Notes: generated by a model from the letters alone, not told the origin. Numbered from the stretch's first letter, positions 38,686 to 47,885 are shown. The stretch: DNA of 59,408 nt from Pedobacter glucosidilyticus DSM 23534 (GCF_000425145.1 NZ_KE384315.1:21466-80873), one strand, 5' to 3'. Translations and numbers: made by a program.

Positions 38686-41337
38686 CTAGCTGTCAGATAA
38701 ATTATAAATACTTTTCTTTCCTGATTTTAGGAATTCAAAAAAGTTTACTTCTTGATACTTGCAGGTTTGGAGTATTGAAAGTAAAATTAAGTGATGTTCT
38801 ATGTTTTTCTTTGTGAGGCTTTTACTTATTTTTTTTCTCCATTTAGCAAATGGCTTTATGGAGTGCTCCGCATTGTTGTTGTTCCAAGGAATACCATCGT
38901 GATTTAAAAAGAGAAATAACTTTCCTTTGTATTTGACAAATCGTTTTTGATAAGAAATCGCCAATTCCGATTCAAAATTTTGAAGAATGGTTTTATTGTA
39001 AAATTGCTCAACTTCTTTTTTGTGTTTGTTCAAATGAAATTGCTTTAATCCGTATTTATCAATAGTAGTAATTATTTTTCGTAACAAATACCCAAACTCT
39101 GTTATTATCTCTTTAAACTCGTTGTCTAATTGATGTTTCATAAAATCTTCATTTAAATCTCGAATCAAGTGAACTAAGCATTTTTGCTGCTCACATTCCA
39201 TAGAATCATATCCTGTATAAAAATCAGATACAAGAACACCATTAAAATGTTTCAACAGCTCTTTCAAAAATTCGGGCTCTCTAGTTTCTCTGAACTGATA
39301 ATAAACGCTGTCATGATTTGCAAAAACCCAAACGTATCCGTCAATTCCGTTAATTCTTGCGATGGTTTCATCAATGTGAATGAGTTTTGATTGGCTCATT
39401 TTTTTAATTATTTCATTGTACGTTTCTTCATAGTTCTTTGCAATTATTTCTTTGAAACGTGTCATTTGAGTGGCAGAAACACTAATATTAAATGAATCTT
39501 TCAATAAGTTGATGATACTTTCGGTACTTAATTTATATTGTATTTTTTGATTTACTGACCATAACATTAAATTATGACCATACTGTGGTAATGTTCTCAT
39601 ATTTTCCACCATAATATTCTTCTTGCATTCTTTACAAAAATAAGCTCCTCCCTCAAATTCAGTAACTTGCTTTTTTATTCCCGCCTTCATAAAAACCAAA
39701 TCAATCTGTACTTTTTTCCGATTTCTAATAATTTTGATATTTCTGTTACCACACGTTTCGCACTCATTAGGAAAAAGGTTTATTTTGCGGTCAATACGAT
39801 TGAATTGATTAACTGATTTTTGTCTTTTAGAAATTGCTTTGTGTACTTTACGTTCAGTTCTCAGAAAAATATGTTGACGTTGATAATCAAAATAAGCCTT
39901 AGCATTTATTTCATTAAAATTTTCAAGCGCAAAGACAGTAACTCCCCATTTGAAAATATTTTGCTGTTTAATACTATTGGCTAAAACCGTTTTGTCATTA
40001 TTTTCAGAAAGTGATAGGAGCCAATTCTGCACCTGCATTAAGGCTCTGCAATCTTCAATATTGTATCGTATTAATTGCTCTTTTATTATTGTGTCAGAAT
40101 TTATCGCCCAATTGTATCGCCAAACGATACTTTGCAATCCTGATGCTTTTTCATCTGACCATTTGAAACCCAAATGACCAGCAACATCTTTTAGTCCATT
40201 GGTATAAGCGGGAATGTATATATCGTTTGAAATTAGAGTTAGAATATTGAATGAGTTGTCAATAACGTGTTTGATTTTGTTCTGATACGGCAGTGGAAGT
40301 TTTTTAGATATTCGTTTTAAAACCTGAACTTCATATGAACCGTAATGATAAGCAACAAAATCATTTTGTATATTGAGTAGGTCGATAAAACGTATAAAAA
40401 TATCTTGTTCTTCCTTAACATCGTTTGCCCAAAAAGAATACTCTGTTTGAGAAGTTTCGGTCTTGACTATTACTCCAATTAAGTAATAAAAATCTTTGTC
40501 AGGAATACTCTCAATATCAAAAAATATTTCAACTTCTTTTTTCTCCAACTCTGGAATTTTTTGAATAAAAACCTTTTCTTCACGTATAGCTAAAGCCTTT
40601 AATTCGGGTAGAAATTTTCGTCTTCTGTATGGATTTTTTTTAGGTCTAAATGTGTATGATAGTTGTTTTACTGAAAATATTCCCCTGTTATTTTGTTGTT
40701 CAATTTCTTTTGGTTTGAAATTTCCTAAAAGGCTCAAGTCATCTCTTTCTTTTAATTTATCAAGGCAAGATTCAGCGAATTCACATATTTGACAATGAGC
40801 ATTTTTATGAAATATGGGGGGTGTTTGGTTTTCTAAAGTTTTATTTAAAAGTGAAATCGTTTTCTTTATTTCTTTTGAAAAAGTAGCCAGTTTCACTTTT
40901 GTTATCTTTTGTTGTTCTCCAAATACAACTATAGCCGAATCAATTTTTAGGTTGAATTCTTTTTCAATAAAATGAGACTGTAGGCCAATAATTAACTTAT
41001 CTGCTTTTGTGGTTTTCTCAAACGGACTAATAAGAATAGGAAAAAGCTTGTTTTCATTAAAATAACATCCATCTAATGCAATGTATATGTTGTCGTTTTT
41101 GAATAATGTGTGTATGTAAATTTTGCCTGATTGGAAATTGTTTTTTAAAACATAAGGTTGATTCGCAAATTCTTTAGTTATCGAATTCTTTGATTTATAT
41201 TTCTGCTTTTGTATTTCTTTAAGTTTGTGTGTAATGATTTCAAATTCCGATTTTGAGCATTGAAGATTTTGACCTTTTAAATAGGCTTTATAGTCACAGT
41301 AAATAAATGCAGTAATTATATCATTATTGATAACCAT
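38686..41337 (-). CDS. Fusion: Cas4/RecB-like nuclease + RNase H-like exonuclease + IS66-type DDE transposase
   Basis: 883 residues from the ATG at 41337 (a TTG at 41343 would add two). Numbered from that ATG: residues 1-200 resemble Cas4/AddB-type RecB nucleases, with Cys14 in CDYKAYLK and a CxxCxxxxxC cluster (C182, C185, C191), although the PD-(D/E)XK core looks degenerate (YIALDGCYF...PILISPFEK). Residues about 265-445 form a DEDD/RNase H-like domain as in TM0106-family proteins: FFDIES (D274, E276), AYHYGSYEVQVLKR, YNIEDCRAL (D429). Residues about 520-883 form an IS66 transposase: zinc ribbon C526xxC529...C568xxC571, then KLIHIDET (D656), VLVSDFYTGYDS (D705), CLVHLIRDL, and WNNNNAEHSIKPFAKWRKKI (E824). 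The DDE triad is complete. No IS66 tnpA/tnpB partners and no clear terminal repeats are present, so a simple IS is doubtful. It lies directly upstream of AbiE in the same direction. Confidence 0.85.
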   Translation of the reverse strand: MVINNDIITAFIYCDYKAYLKGQNLQCSKSEFEIITHKLKEIQKQKYKSKNSITKEFANQPYVLKNNFQSGKIYIHTLFKNDNIYIALDGCYFNENKLFPILISPFEKTTKADKLIIGLQSHFIEKEFNLKIDSAIVVFGEQQKITKVKLATFSKEIKKTISLLNKTLENQTPPIFHKNAHCQICEFAESCLDKLKERDDLSLLGNFKPKEIEQQNNRGIFSVKQLSYTFRPKKNPYRRRKFLPELKALAIREEKVFIQKIPELEKKEVEIFFDIESIPDKDFYYLIGVIVKTETSQTEYSFWANDVKEEQDIFIRFIDLLNIQNDFVAYHYGSYEVQVLKRISKKLPLPYQNKIKHVIDNSFNILTLISNDIYIPAYTNGLKDVAGHLGFKWSDEKASGLQSIVWRYNWAINSDTIIKEQLIRYNIEDCRALMQVQNWLLSLSENNDKTVLANSIKQQNIFKWGVTVFALENFNEINAKAYFDYQRQHIFLRTERKVHKAISKRQKSVNQFNRIDRKINLFPNECETCGNRNIKIIRNRKKVQIDLVFMKAGIKKQVTEFEGGAYFCKECKKNIMVENMRTLPQYGHNLMLWSVNQKIQYKLSTESIINLLKDSFNISVSATQMTRFKEIIAKNYEETYNEIIKKMSQSKLIHIDETIARINGIDGYVWVFANHDSVYYQFRETREPEFLKELLKHFNGVLVSDFYTGYDSMECEQQKCLVHLIRDLNEDFMKHQLDNEFKEIITEFGYLLRKIITTIDKYGLKQFHLNKHKKEVEQFYNKTILQNFESELAISYQKRFVKYKGKLFLFLNHDGIPWNNNNAEHSIKPFAKWRKKISKSLTKKNIEHHLILLSILQTCKYQEVNFFEFLKSGKKSIYNLSDS

Positions 41338-41589
41338 TGGCAATAGTTGTTGTCAGAAAAAGATGGCTCTTTTGGTTTTGAGAAGGGTCGACTTGAGTAT
41401 CGGGCAAAACCAAATGTGCCATTTGTGCGGCTGGCTAAAATTGTTTTTAAAAAATGTGCGATGGAAAAAAATAAAAATTCACAAGCGTTGGCTTTTGGGT
41501 CGGCTGTCTGATGGTTCGTTTGTCCCGTTACGTTTTGATGTCTTGTCATATCGTTCATTTTATGCACTGTCGTCTTTTAGGCTTGCTTG
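41338..41589 (-). other. Non-coding leader of the transposase/AbiE module
   Basis: About 250 bp without a credible gene. Read on the minus strand from the repeat junction it begins GTTACAAGCAAGCCTAAAAG then ACGACA, sharing CCTAAAAGACGACA with the cassette leader at 58951-58964. It also holds the right arm of the module's inverted repeat (41437-41490). Confidence 0.6.
41437..41490. repeat. Inverted repeat bounding AbiE/transposase module, right arm
   Basis: AAAATTGTTTTTAAAAAAT at 41437-41455 is the exact reverse complement of 36933-36951; the following AAAAAAATAAAAAT matches the outer part of the left arm. Confidence 0.6.
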
Positions 41590-41854
41590 TAACTAGTAAA
41601 TATCCCCTATCCTATAGCGCATATTTTTCGATTAAGTTACAATTTAGTATTACATCTTAAATATTCAAATTATCCAAAGGACTTTTTATTTGGTTAATAT
41701 GCTTTATAATCATCTATATTTTGGTTCTTATATGGCTACTACCTATCGCGTATGACAATTTTCAATACTTGTCCTAAAAATTTAAACAATAATAAGGATT
41801 AAGACAATTATTATTCGGATATACACGGGTATACACGGATAATTTTAATTAAAC
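41590..41854 (-). repeat. Long inverted repeat, left copy (possible cassette landing platform)
   Basis: Starts TAACTAGTAAATATCC and matches the reverse complement of 57183-57461 over its whole length, about nine of ten bases, with one 12-bp expansion in the right copy (extra TCCGGAT unit). The outward end is ACTAGTTA. A small hairpin (CGCTAT / ATAGCG in the right copy, one mismatch here) lies near that end, and TATACACGG tandem words lie at the inner end. Confidence 0.88.
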
Positions 41855-42116
41855 CACCTAGAAATAAGGATTCGCTCTCTGGTAACACCAAACTAACATC
41901 TGCACAAAACTATAAGTTAAGCTTGTTAGTCATCATATTTTTGGTTAATAGTTTTAAAAAAAGATTTATGGGTTTACTAATCATTAGTATGACTTAATAC
42001 ATCTTCTTATAAGCCCATTAAGGCTAAATTCATCTATACGCCTTAGCTTCCTATTAAATCATTATGTATTAACTCGTAAATCACAGGTTATTTATAGGGT
42101 TAATGATATAGTTTGT

Positions 42117-42160
42117 ACCCTGTTATGACCCTGTTAGCACCCTGTTAGTACCCTGTTAGC
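42117..42160. repeat. Four tandem 11-bp repeats (ACCCTGTTAGC)
   Basis: ACCCTGTTATG, ACCCTGTTAGC, ACCCTGTTAGT, ACCCTGTTAGC in direct succession, between the long repeat and ctpA. The 11-bp period is close to one DNA turn. Confidence 0.85.
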
Positions 42161-42389
42161 GTTGATTTAAACATGATTTTATTATCGCTAAAAATTCTGG
42201 ATACAGTTGATGCCAATTTACCATCTATAAAAAATTAAAGGTTTAAAAAATTAAGGATACAGAACAGTAATAGATGCTAGAAGGTGGTGCTTTAATGTGA
42301 TGAGCTATTGTTTAATTAATTTCTACAAAAAAATGATGGTTTTTTACAGATAAAAAGATAAAATTTCTGTTTTCTAATGGTTTAGTCGT

Positions 42390-42397
42390 TACATTTG
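42390..42397 (+). promoter_or_regulatory. Candidate -7 box of ctpA promoter
   Basis: TACATTTG fits the Bacteroidota -7 consensus TAnnTTTG and ends 13 bp before the ctpA ATG, implying a very short leader. No clear -33 TTTG at the right spacing, so tentative. Confidence 0.35.
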
Positions 42398-42410
42398 TTC
42401 TAATAATTCC

Positions 42411-44024
42411 ATGAAATCTTTAACGAAAAACTTTTTATTCTTTTTTTCTGTTCTGCTGATTTTATTTCTTGGTTTTTTCCTAGGGACACAGTTCTCTATT
42501 GATAAAAATGGCAATGGTGTAATTGCTTTTGATTTTAGCAAAAGCAATAAAGTAAATCGCATTTTAAACCTTATCAGGAAAAACTATGTAGACTCTGTTA
42601 ACATAGATTCTATGGAGAATTTAGCCATTCATGAAATTCTCAAAAATTTAGATCCACACTCTTTATACCTGCCACCTGTGCAAGCAAAAGCACAAACAGA
42701 AAATTTAGAAGGTAATTTTGAAGGGATAGGGATTGAATACTACTTACTGTCTGATACTTTGTTTGTAACACAAATAAGGCCGCAAGGGCCAGCAGAAAAA
42801 GCTGGTTTGCAAAAAGGAGATAAAATTATTGCTGTTAACGGCGAGTATGTAACCGGAAAGGGTTTATTGGCCGAAAATGTTATCAGTAAACTGAGGGGGA
42901 AAAAGGGTAGCAGGGTTAAGGTAACGGTTATTAGAAACGGTAAGGGCAATATCCAGGAGTTAGAAATTGTTAGAGACCGTATTATCGTAAGCAGTATTGA
43001 TGTTGCTTATTTGATGAATAAGCAAACGGGCTTTATCAAAATTAGTAAGTTCGGAGCCAATACCGATGAAGATTTTATTGCCGAGTTAGAAAAACTCACC
43101 AAAAAAGGAATGAAAAATCTGATTTTGGATTTAAGAGGAAACGGTGGTGGTTATCTAACATCGGCTACAGCCTTGGCAGACCAATTTTTACCCGATGGGA
43201 AATTGATTGTTTATACCAAAGGTTTACACGAGCCCCGTACAGATTACTTAGCTACTACTGATGGTTTATTTGAGAAAGGTCAGTTGGTAGTTTTAATAGA
43301 TGAAGGAACGGCATCTGCCAGTGAAGTTGTGGCTGGGGCAATACAAGATTTAGACAGAGGTTACATCATCGGAAGAAGATCTTTTGGTAAAGGTTTGGTA
43401 CAAGAACAGTTTTCTTTTGAGGATGGTTCTGCCATGAACCTTACCGTAGCCCGATACTTTACACCATCTGGAAGATCTATCCAAAAATCTTATGATAAGG
43501 GTGTGGCTGATTATAAGGAAGAACTTAAAAAACGTTTTGAGCGTGGCGAGTATGTATCTATTGATAGCGCATTAAAAGATTCGGCTTTTGTGAAATCTAA
43601 TAAACCTTATAAAACGGAAAAAGGTAGGTTGGTATATGGTGGTGGCGGTATCATGCCAGATTATTTTGTGCCTTTAGATACTTCTTATTATAATGATTTT
43701 TATAAGCAGGTCTCAGAAGCTTCTATACTTCAGGAGTTTGTCTACAGAAATCTTATCTATCAAGATATTTTACCTTATAAAAACGCTTTCGAGTTTACCC
43801 AAAACTACAAGCTTAGTGATAATCACATCAAAAGCTTAATCAAGTTTATTAAGAATAGAAATATCAAAGCAAAGCAAGAAGATATTGTTAAAGCGATGCC
43901 TAAGTTTAAGAAAGATATCAAAGCGATATTAGCTCGTTATTACTTCCAGGAAGAAGGTTTTTACCAGGTTGTTAATAATCAAGAACCTTATGTAAATAAG
44001 GCTTTAGAATTACTGAATAAGTAA
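42411..44024 (+). CDS. S41-family C-terminal processing peptidase
   Basis: 537 residues, CtpA/Prc-type. An N-terminal membrane anchor or signal (about 8-27) leads to a helical N-terminal region with NLDPHSLYLPP. A PDZ domain follows (about 98-185, FEGIGIEYYLLSDTLFVTQI, GPAEKAGLQKGDKIIAVNG). The catalytic domain has LILDLRGNGGGYL, EGTASASEVVAGA with nucleophile S302, and RRSFGKGLVQ with K327, the Ser-Lys dyad 25 residues apart as in E. coli Prc. It processes or degrades periplasmic proteins from their C-termini. The C-terminal about 100 residues are the helical extension common in Bacteroidota. Transcribed convergently with the small lipoprotein and der. Confidence 0.93.
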   Translation: MKSLTKNFLFFFSVLLILFLGFFLGTQFSIDKNGNGVIAFDFSKSNKVNRILNLIRKNYVDSVNIDSMENLAIHEILKNLDPHSLYLPPVQAKAQTENLEGNFEGIGIEYYLLSDTLFVTQIRPQGPAEKAGLQKGDKIIAVNGEYVTGKGLLAENVISKLRGKKGSRVKVTVIRNGKGNIQELEIVRDRIIVSSIDVAYLMNKQTGFIKISKFGANTDEDFIAELEKLTKKGMKNLILDLRGNGGGYLTSATALADQFLPDGKLIVYTKGLHEPRTDYLATTDGLFEKGQLVVLIDEGTASASEVVAGAIQDLDRGYIIGRRSFGKGLVQEQFSFEDGSAMNLTVARYFTPSGRSIQKSYDKGVADYKEELKKRFERGEYVSIDSALKDSAFVKSNKPYKTEKGRLVYGGGGIMPDYFVPLDTSYYNDFYKQVSEASILQEFVYRNLIYQDILPYKNAFEFTQNYKLSDNHIKSLIKFIKNRNIKAKQEDIVKAMPKFKKDIKAILARYYFQEEGFYQVVNNQEPYVNKALELLNK

Positions 44025-44030
44025 ACCTAT

Positions 44031-44234
44031 TTATTTTACGATACTATCTGCGGTAGCAACAGAATCTGTAGCTACGTTATCTTGTGCTAAAGAGTCTTTT
44101 AAAGCATCTTGTAATAAAGAATCGGCTTTAGCCTGATTTAAGGAGTCTATTTGTTCATCTGTTTTAACTTCCTGATGACAAGCAGCACCTGCAAATCCAA
44201 TAACTAAAGTAAGTACCCAAAATAACTTTTTCAT
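44031..44234 (-). CDS. Small lipoprotein
   Basis: 67 residues. A lipoprotein signal (MKKLFWVLTLVIGFAGAAC) with lipobox GAAC puts the lipidated Cys at position 19. The mature 49 residues are Asp/Ser/Ala-rich and repetitive (DSLLQDALKDSLAQDNVATD), probably disordered. It ends 6 bp from the ctpA stop codon on the other strand and is downstream of der. No function can be assigned. Confidence 0.7.
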   Translation of the reverse strand: MKKLFWVLTLVIGFAGAACHQEVKTDEQIDSLNQAKADSLLQDALKDSLAQDNVATDSVATADSIVK

Positions 44235-44278
44235 CTGTTTTATATTTTTAAAGCCTTTTTGGTAGAAAACCTTTTAGG

Positions 44279-44307
44279 TTTAGCATCATGAAAAACATGA
44301 TGCTAAA
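44279..44307 (-). terminator. Hairpin between der and the small lipoprotein gene
   Basis: Perfect 12-bp stem TTTAGCATCATG / CATGATGCTAAA with a 5-nt loop, 20 bp after the der stop codon on the minus strand. T run absent; may be a terminator or mRNA end-protecting hairpin. Confidence 0.6.
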
Positions 44308-44326
44308 CAGGCAGGCTTTATGTTTA

Positions 44327-45628
44327 TTATTTTTGTCTAAAGAATATTTGAATAGGAACACCAGAAAAATCAAAATGTTCTCTCAATTTATTCTCCACAA
44401 ATCTTTTGTAAGGTTCTTTAATGTATTGTGGTAAATTACAGAAAAAGGCAAACATGGGTGATGAAGCATTAATCTGTGTGATGTATTTAATCTTGATGTG
44501 TTTACCCTTTATAGCCGGTGGAGGTGTATTCTCTATAATAGGCAATAAAATATCATTCAGTTTAGAAGTAGGTATTTTCTTGGTTTTATTTTCAAATACC
44601 TTAACTGCGGCTTCTACTGTTTTAAATATTCTTTGTTTTTCTGTAACAGAAGTAAAGATGATAGGAATATCTGTAAAAGGAGCTATTTTCTCATGAATTT
44701 TAGCTTCAAAAGCTTTCGCTGTTTTATGGTCTTTTTCTATCACATCCCATTTATTAATCACCAATACCAAGCCTTTTTTGTTCTTCTCGGCCAAATGGAA
44801 AATATTAATATCCTGAGATTCTATACCTTCAGCAGCATCAATCATTAAAATCACCACATCGGCTTCTTCTAAAGCTTTAATGGTTCTCATTACCGAGTAA
44901 AACTCGATATTTTCTCTAACCTTAGTTTTTTTACGCAATCCGGCGGTGTCTATCAACATAAACTCATGTCCAAACTGGTTATAATGGATGTGTATAGAGT
45001 CTCTGGTTGTACCCGCAATATTGGTCACAATGTTTCTATCTTTACCAATTAAAGCATTAATCATAGATGATTTACCTACGTTTGGTCTGCCTACAATGGC
45101 AAATTTTGGTAAGCTATCGCTTTCTTCAACATCGTCTTCTAGGTGTTTGGCAACTTCGTCTAACAAATCTCCGGTACCAGAACCAGACATAGAAGAAATA
45201 CAATAAATTTCGCCCAAACCAAAGCTATAAAACTCGGTAGCGTCTGATTGTAGTTGGTAATTATCAACCTTATTTACAGCAACTAAAACAGGTTTATTGC
45301 TTTTACGTAAAACGCTGGCAATTTCATCATCTAAATCTGTAATGCCTGTGGTCACATCAACCATAAAAATAATAACGGTTGCTTCCTCAATAGCAATTAA
45401 AACCTGCTCGCGTATGGCAGCTTCAAATACATCCTCAGAGTTTGCTACATAACCTCCGGTATCTATAACAGTAAAGTTTTTATTGGTCCACTCGGCAAGG
45501 CCGTAATGGCGGTCTCTGGTTACGCCGCTCATATCATCAACTATGGCTTTGCGGGTTTCTGTTAGCCTATTGTATAAAGTTGATTTTCCCACGTTCGGTC
45601 TCCCGACGATCGCTACTATATTACTCAT
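44327..45628 (-). CDS. der: Ribosome-associated GTPase Der (EngA)
   Basis: 433 residues, the family length. There are two GTPase domains. The first starts [20 protein letters not shown] (P-loop 9-16) with switch [12 protein letters not shown] and DTGGY, and NKVD. The second has [37 protein letters not shown] and NKWD. A C-terminal KH-like domain (about 350-433) ends with [20 protein letters not shown] and [13 protein letters not shown]. Der acts in 50S subunit assembly and is essential in most bacteria. Minus strand, with the small lipoprotein gene downstream. Confidence 0.97.
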   Translation of the reverse strand: MSNIVAIVGRPNVGKSTLYNRLTETRKAIVDDMSGVTRDRHYGLAEWTNKNFTVIDTGGYVANSEDVFEAAIREQVLIAIEEATVIIFMVDVTTGITDLDDEIASVLRKSNKPVLVAVNKVDNYQLQSDATEFYSFGLGEIYCISSMSGSGTGDLLDEVAKHLEDDVEESDSLPKFAIVGRPNVGKSSMINALIGKDRNIVTNIAGTTRDSIHIHYNQFGHEFMLIDTAGLRKKTKVRENIEFYSVMRTIKALEEADVVILMIDAAEGIESQDINIFHLAEKNKKGLVLVINKWDVIEKDHKTAKAFEAKIHEKIAPFTDIPIIFTSVTEKQRIFKTVEAAVKVFENKTKKIPTSKLNDILLPIIENTPPPAIKGKHIKIKYITQINASSPMFAFFCNLPQYIKEPYKRFVENKLREHFDFSGVPIQIFFRQK

Positions 45629-45876
45629 ATCTGATTGTTTTTCCCAGCCTTATCTTGCCGGCATAATTTTTTAACGGGGCAAAGGTAGCTAAAAAATCCC
45701 GAACGCCGCTGAAGCACCTTGCTTAGACCCTTGGTTTTAAGTCTTATCTTAATTATTAAAGCCTACCATAGTAACAATTTTGCTGTATGGTGTAATTTTA
45801 AGCGAGATTAATAGTTTAAATAAAAATTTAAAAACATATTCATTATTTTTCCAAAATCTAAAAATTAAAATCATAT

Positions 45877-47481
45877 ATGAGAACTATAAAAAGGCAGGTG
45901 ATGAAGACGATAGGATTACTGGCGCTGTTAGTAATGCCGGCCTTTCTTCAAGCACAAAAGACAGAAAAAACAGACTGGTACAACAAAGATTTACAAAAAG
46001 ATGGCTCTTTTGGGATAAGTGCAGACAAAGCTTATCAGGAAATTTTGAAAGGTAAAAAATCTACCCCGGTAATTGTAGCTGTTTTAGACGGTGGAGTAGA
46101 TACTACCCATGAAGATTTAAAGTCTGTTTTATGGCAAAATAAATTAGAGATAGCAGGTAATGGTATAGATGATGACAAAAATGGCTATGCGGATGATTTG
46201 CGTGGGTGGAATTTTATGGGTTCTGCTAAAGGAAATGTAGAGTTTGATAACATAGAATTGGTGAGAGTTTTATTAAGAGATATGGAGAAGTTTGATGGAA
46301 AAGACTCTAACCAAGTACGTAAAGCAGAATTACCAGCCCTAAGAGCTTACCAAAAAAACCTAAGAATTTACAATCAAAAAAAGCGTAAAGCAGAGCAAGA
46401 GTATTTTATGTTATACTCTGTAAAGAAAACCGTTGATTCTCTAATAGCCTTTACAGGTAAAGAAAAGCCAACTTTAGAAGATTTTAAAGCTGTCAATCCT
46501 ACTTCTAAACAGCAAGAACAAATCAAAAAACTCATCTTGGTTAATATGAAAGCTAGTAAAAGTGATGACTTTCAGGATTTTTACGAACAAGAGTTAGCTA
46601 GAGGTGTGAAATACTATTACGAGCAATTGTATTATCACCTCAATATGGCTTATAATTCTAGAACCATTGTAGGTGATAATTATCAAAATAGCTACGAAAA
46701 AAGCTATGGTAATTTAGATGTGATGGGTCCCGATGCTGAGCATGGAAGCCATGTAGCCGGTATTATTGCTGCCGATAGAACTAATAATAAAGGCATTAGA
46801 GGCGTTGCAGATCATGTAAGTATTTTAGCTGTGAGAACAGTACCTAACGGAGATGAAAGGGATAAAGATGTGGCCAATAGCATTATTTATGCTGTAGACA
46901 ATGGCGCAAAAGTTATCAATATGAGTTTTGGTAAAAGCCATAGCTGGGATAAAGAAGCGGTAGATAAAGCGGTACAATATGCCATGAAAAAAGATGTTTT
47001 ATTGGTGCATGCTGCGGGTAATGATAACAAAAACCTCGATTTAGAACGTGTATACCCTAACAGGTATTTTGGTAATGGTAAAACTGCCCAAGCATGGATA
47101 GAAGTTGGTGCTTCTGATGCTAAAAACGATAAAACCCTAAAAGCAAGTTTCTCTAATTATGGAAAAACTACGGTTGATGTTTTTGCACCTGGTGTTGATA
47201 TCAATTCTACCGTACCGGGTTCTTTATACAAAGCAAATAGTGGTACCAGCATGGCAGCACCCGTAGTAAGTGGTTTAGCGGCTTTAATAAGATCTTATTA
47301 TCCTTCCCTAACAGCTGTACAGGTTAAAGATATCATTATGAAATCTGTAGTAAAAGTTAATCAGGATGTAGAATTTTTAGTTGAAGGGAAAAAAGTAAAA
47401 ATGCCTTTTGCTGATTTAAGTATTTCTGGTGGTATTGTTAATGCTTATCAAGCATTAAAGTTGGCCGAGACTTATAAATAA
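45877..47481 (+). CDS. Secreted S8 (subtilisin-like) serine peptidase
   Basis: 534 residues from the ATG at 45877; an ATG at 45901 (MKTIGLLALLVMPAFLQAQ) would give a tidier signal peptide. Catalytic residues: D71 in VAVLDGGVD, H289 in EHGSHVAG, oxyanion N382 in HAAGNDN, and S458 in SGTSMAAPVVSG. The Asp-to-His distance (218 residues) is far larger than in subtilisin because of a Lys/Glu-rich helical insertion (about 120-280, NLRIYNQKKRKAEQEYFML), which is seen in a Bacteroidota subfamily. No T9SS tail is visible, so it is probably periplasmic or outer-membrane associated by other means. A terminator follows. Confidence 0.93.
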   Translation: MRTIKRQVMKTIGLLALLVMPAFLQAQKTEKTDWYNKDLQKDGSFGISADKAYQEILKGKKSTPVIVAVLDGGVDTTHEDLKSVLWQNKLEIAGNGIDDDKNGYADDLRGWNFMGSAKGNVEFDNIELVRVLLRDMEKFDGKDSNQVRKAELPALRAYQKNLRIYNQKKRKAEQEYFMLYSVKKTVDSLIAFTGKEKPTLEDFKAVNPTSKQQEQIKKLILVNMKASKSDDFQDFYEQELARGVKYYYEQLYYHLNMAYNSRTIVGDNYQNSYEKSYGNLDVMGPDAEHGSHVAGIIAADRTNNKGIRGVADHVSILAVRTVPNGDERDKDVANSIIYAVDNGAKVINMSFGKSHSWDKEAVDKAVQYAMKKDVLLVHAAGNDNKNLDLERVYPNRYFGNGKTAQAWIEVGASDAKNDKTLKASFSNYGKTTVDVFAPGVDINSTVPGSLYKANSGTSMAAPVVSGLAALIRSYYPSLTAVQVKDIIMKSVVKVNQDVEFLVEGKKVKMPFADLSISGGIVNAYQALKLAETYK

Positions 47482-47506
47482 GAATTAAAGATTTCCAAGT
47501 TATTAT

Positions 47507-47557
47507 AAACCCAAGAATAGAGAGGATTTAACATAATCCTTTTGATTCTTGAGTTTT
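47507..47557 (+). terminator. Two-tier hairpin terminator after the peptidase gene
   Basis: Outer stem CAAGAAT / ATTCTTG, extended by AAAC / GTTT, enclosing an inner stem AGGATT / AATCCT, followed by TTTT. It also lies before the convergent DUF1905 gene. Confidence 0.7.
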
Positions 47558-47585
47558 GTATTGATAAATTGATGTTATTTTATGA

Positions 47586-47885
47586 TTATATGAAAAGGAG
47601 AATTTTAATATCTTCATCTGCCTTAAGATTTTCTTGCTTACGTATAGCGCTTTTAAGGGGCAATAGATAAGTGTTTTGTTTTTTATCAAACCAAATAGCT
47701 GTTGCCCATTGACTTAATCCTATTTGAGCATGTGCTTTCATACGGCCCCAGCCTTCTTCTTGCCATTTTAAATTCTGTCTTATTTCTAAAGCTATAGCAA
47801 TAGGTAGAGATACAAAATACCAGCCATTGGGTCCTGTATATTGCCAAATTTTTGCGGAGAATTCGTATTTGATTTTTCCTTGCAT
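47586..47885 (-). CDS. DUF1905 domain protein
   Basis: 99 residues matching the DUF1905 pattern: IKYEFSAKIWQYTGPNGWYF at the start, FVSLPIAIALEIR, then WGRMKAHAQIGLSQWATAIW and a C-terminal TYLLPLKSAIRKQENL. The family is a small beta-barrel-like fold of unknown function, found alone or fused to a YdeI/OmpD-associated domain; here it is alone. Single gene, convergent with the peptidase gene. Confidence 0.85.
   Translation of the reverse strand: MQGKIKYEFSAKIWQYTGPNGWYFVSLPIAIALEIRQNLKWQEEGWGRMKAHAQIGLSQWATAIWFDKKQNTYLLPLKSAIRKQENLKADEDIKILLFI

Noticed and set aside
38686..41337. CRISPR-associated Cas4
   Set aside because: The N-terminal cysteine pattern is Cas4-like, but no other cas genes or repeat arrays are present and the rest of the protein is exonuclease and transposase.
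41316..41567. Minus-strand ORF upstream of the transposase fusion
   Set aside because: It covers the non-coding inverted-repeat leader and resembles the equally spurious frame at 36742-37017, which arises from the opposite arm.
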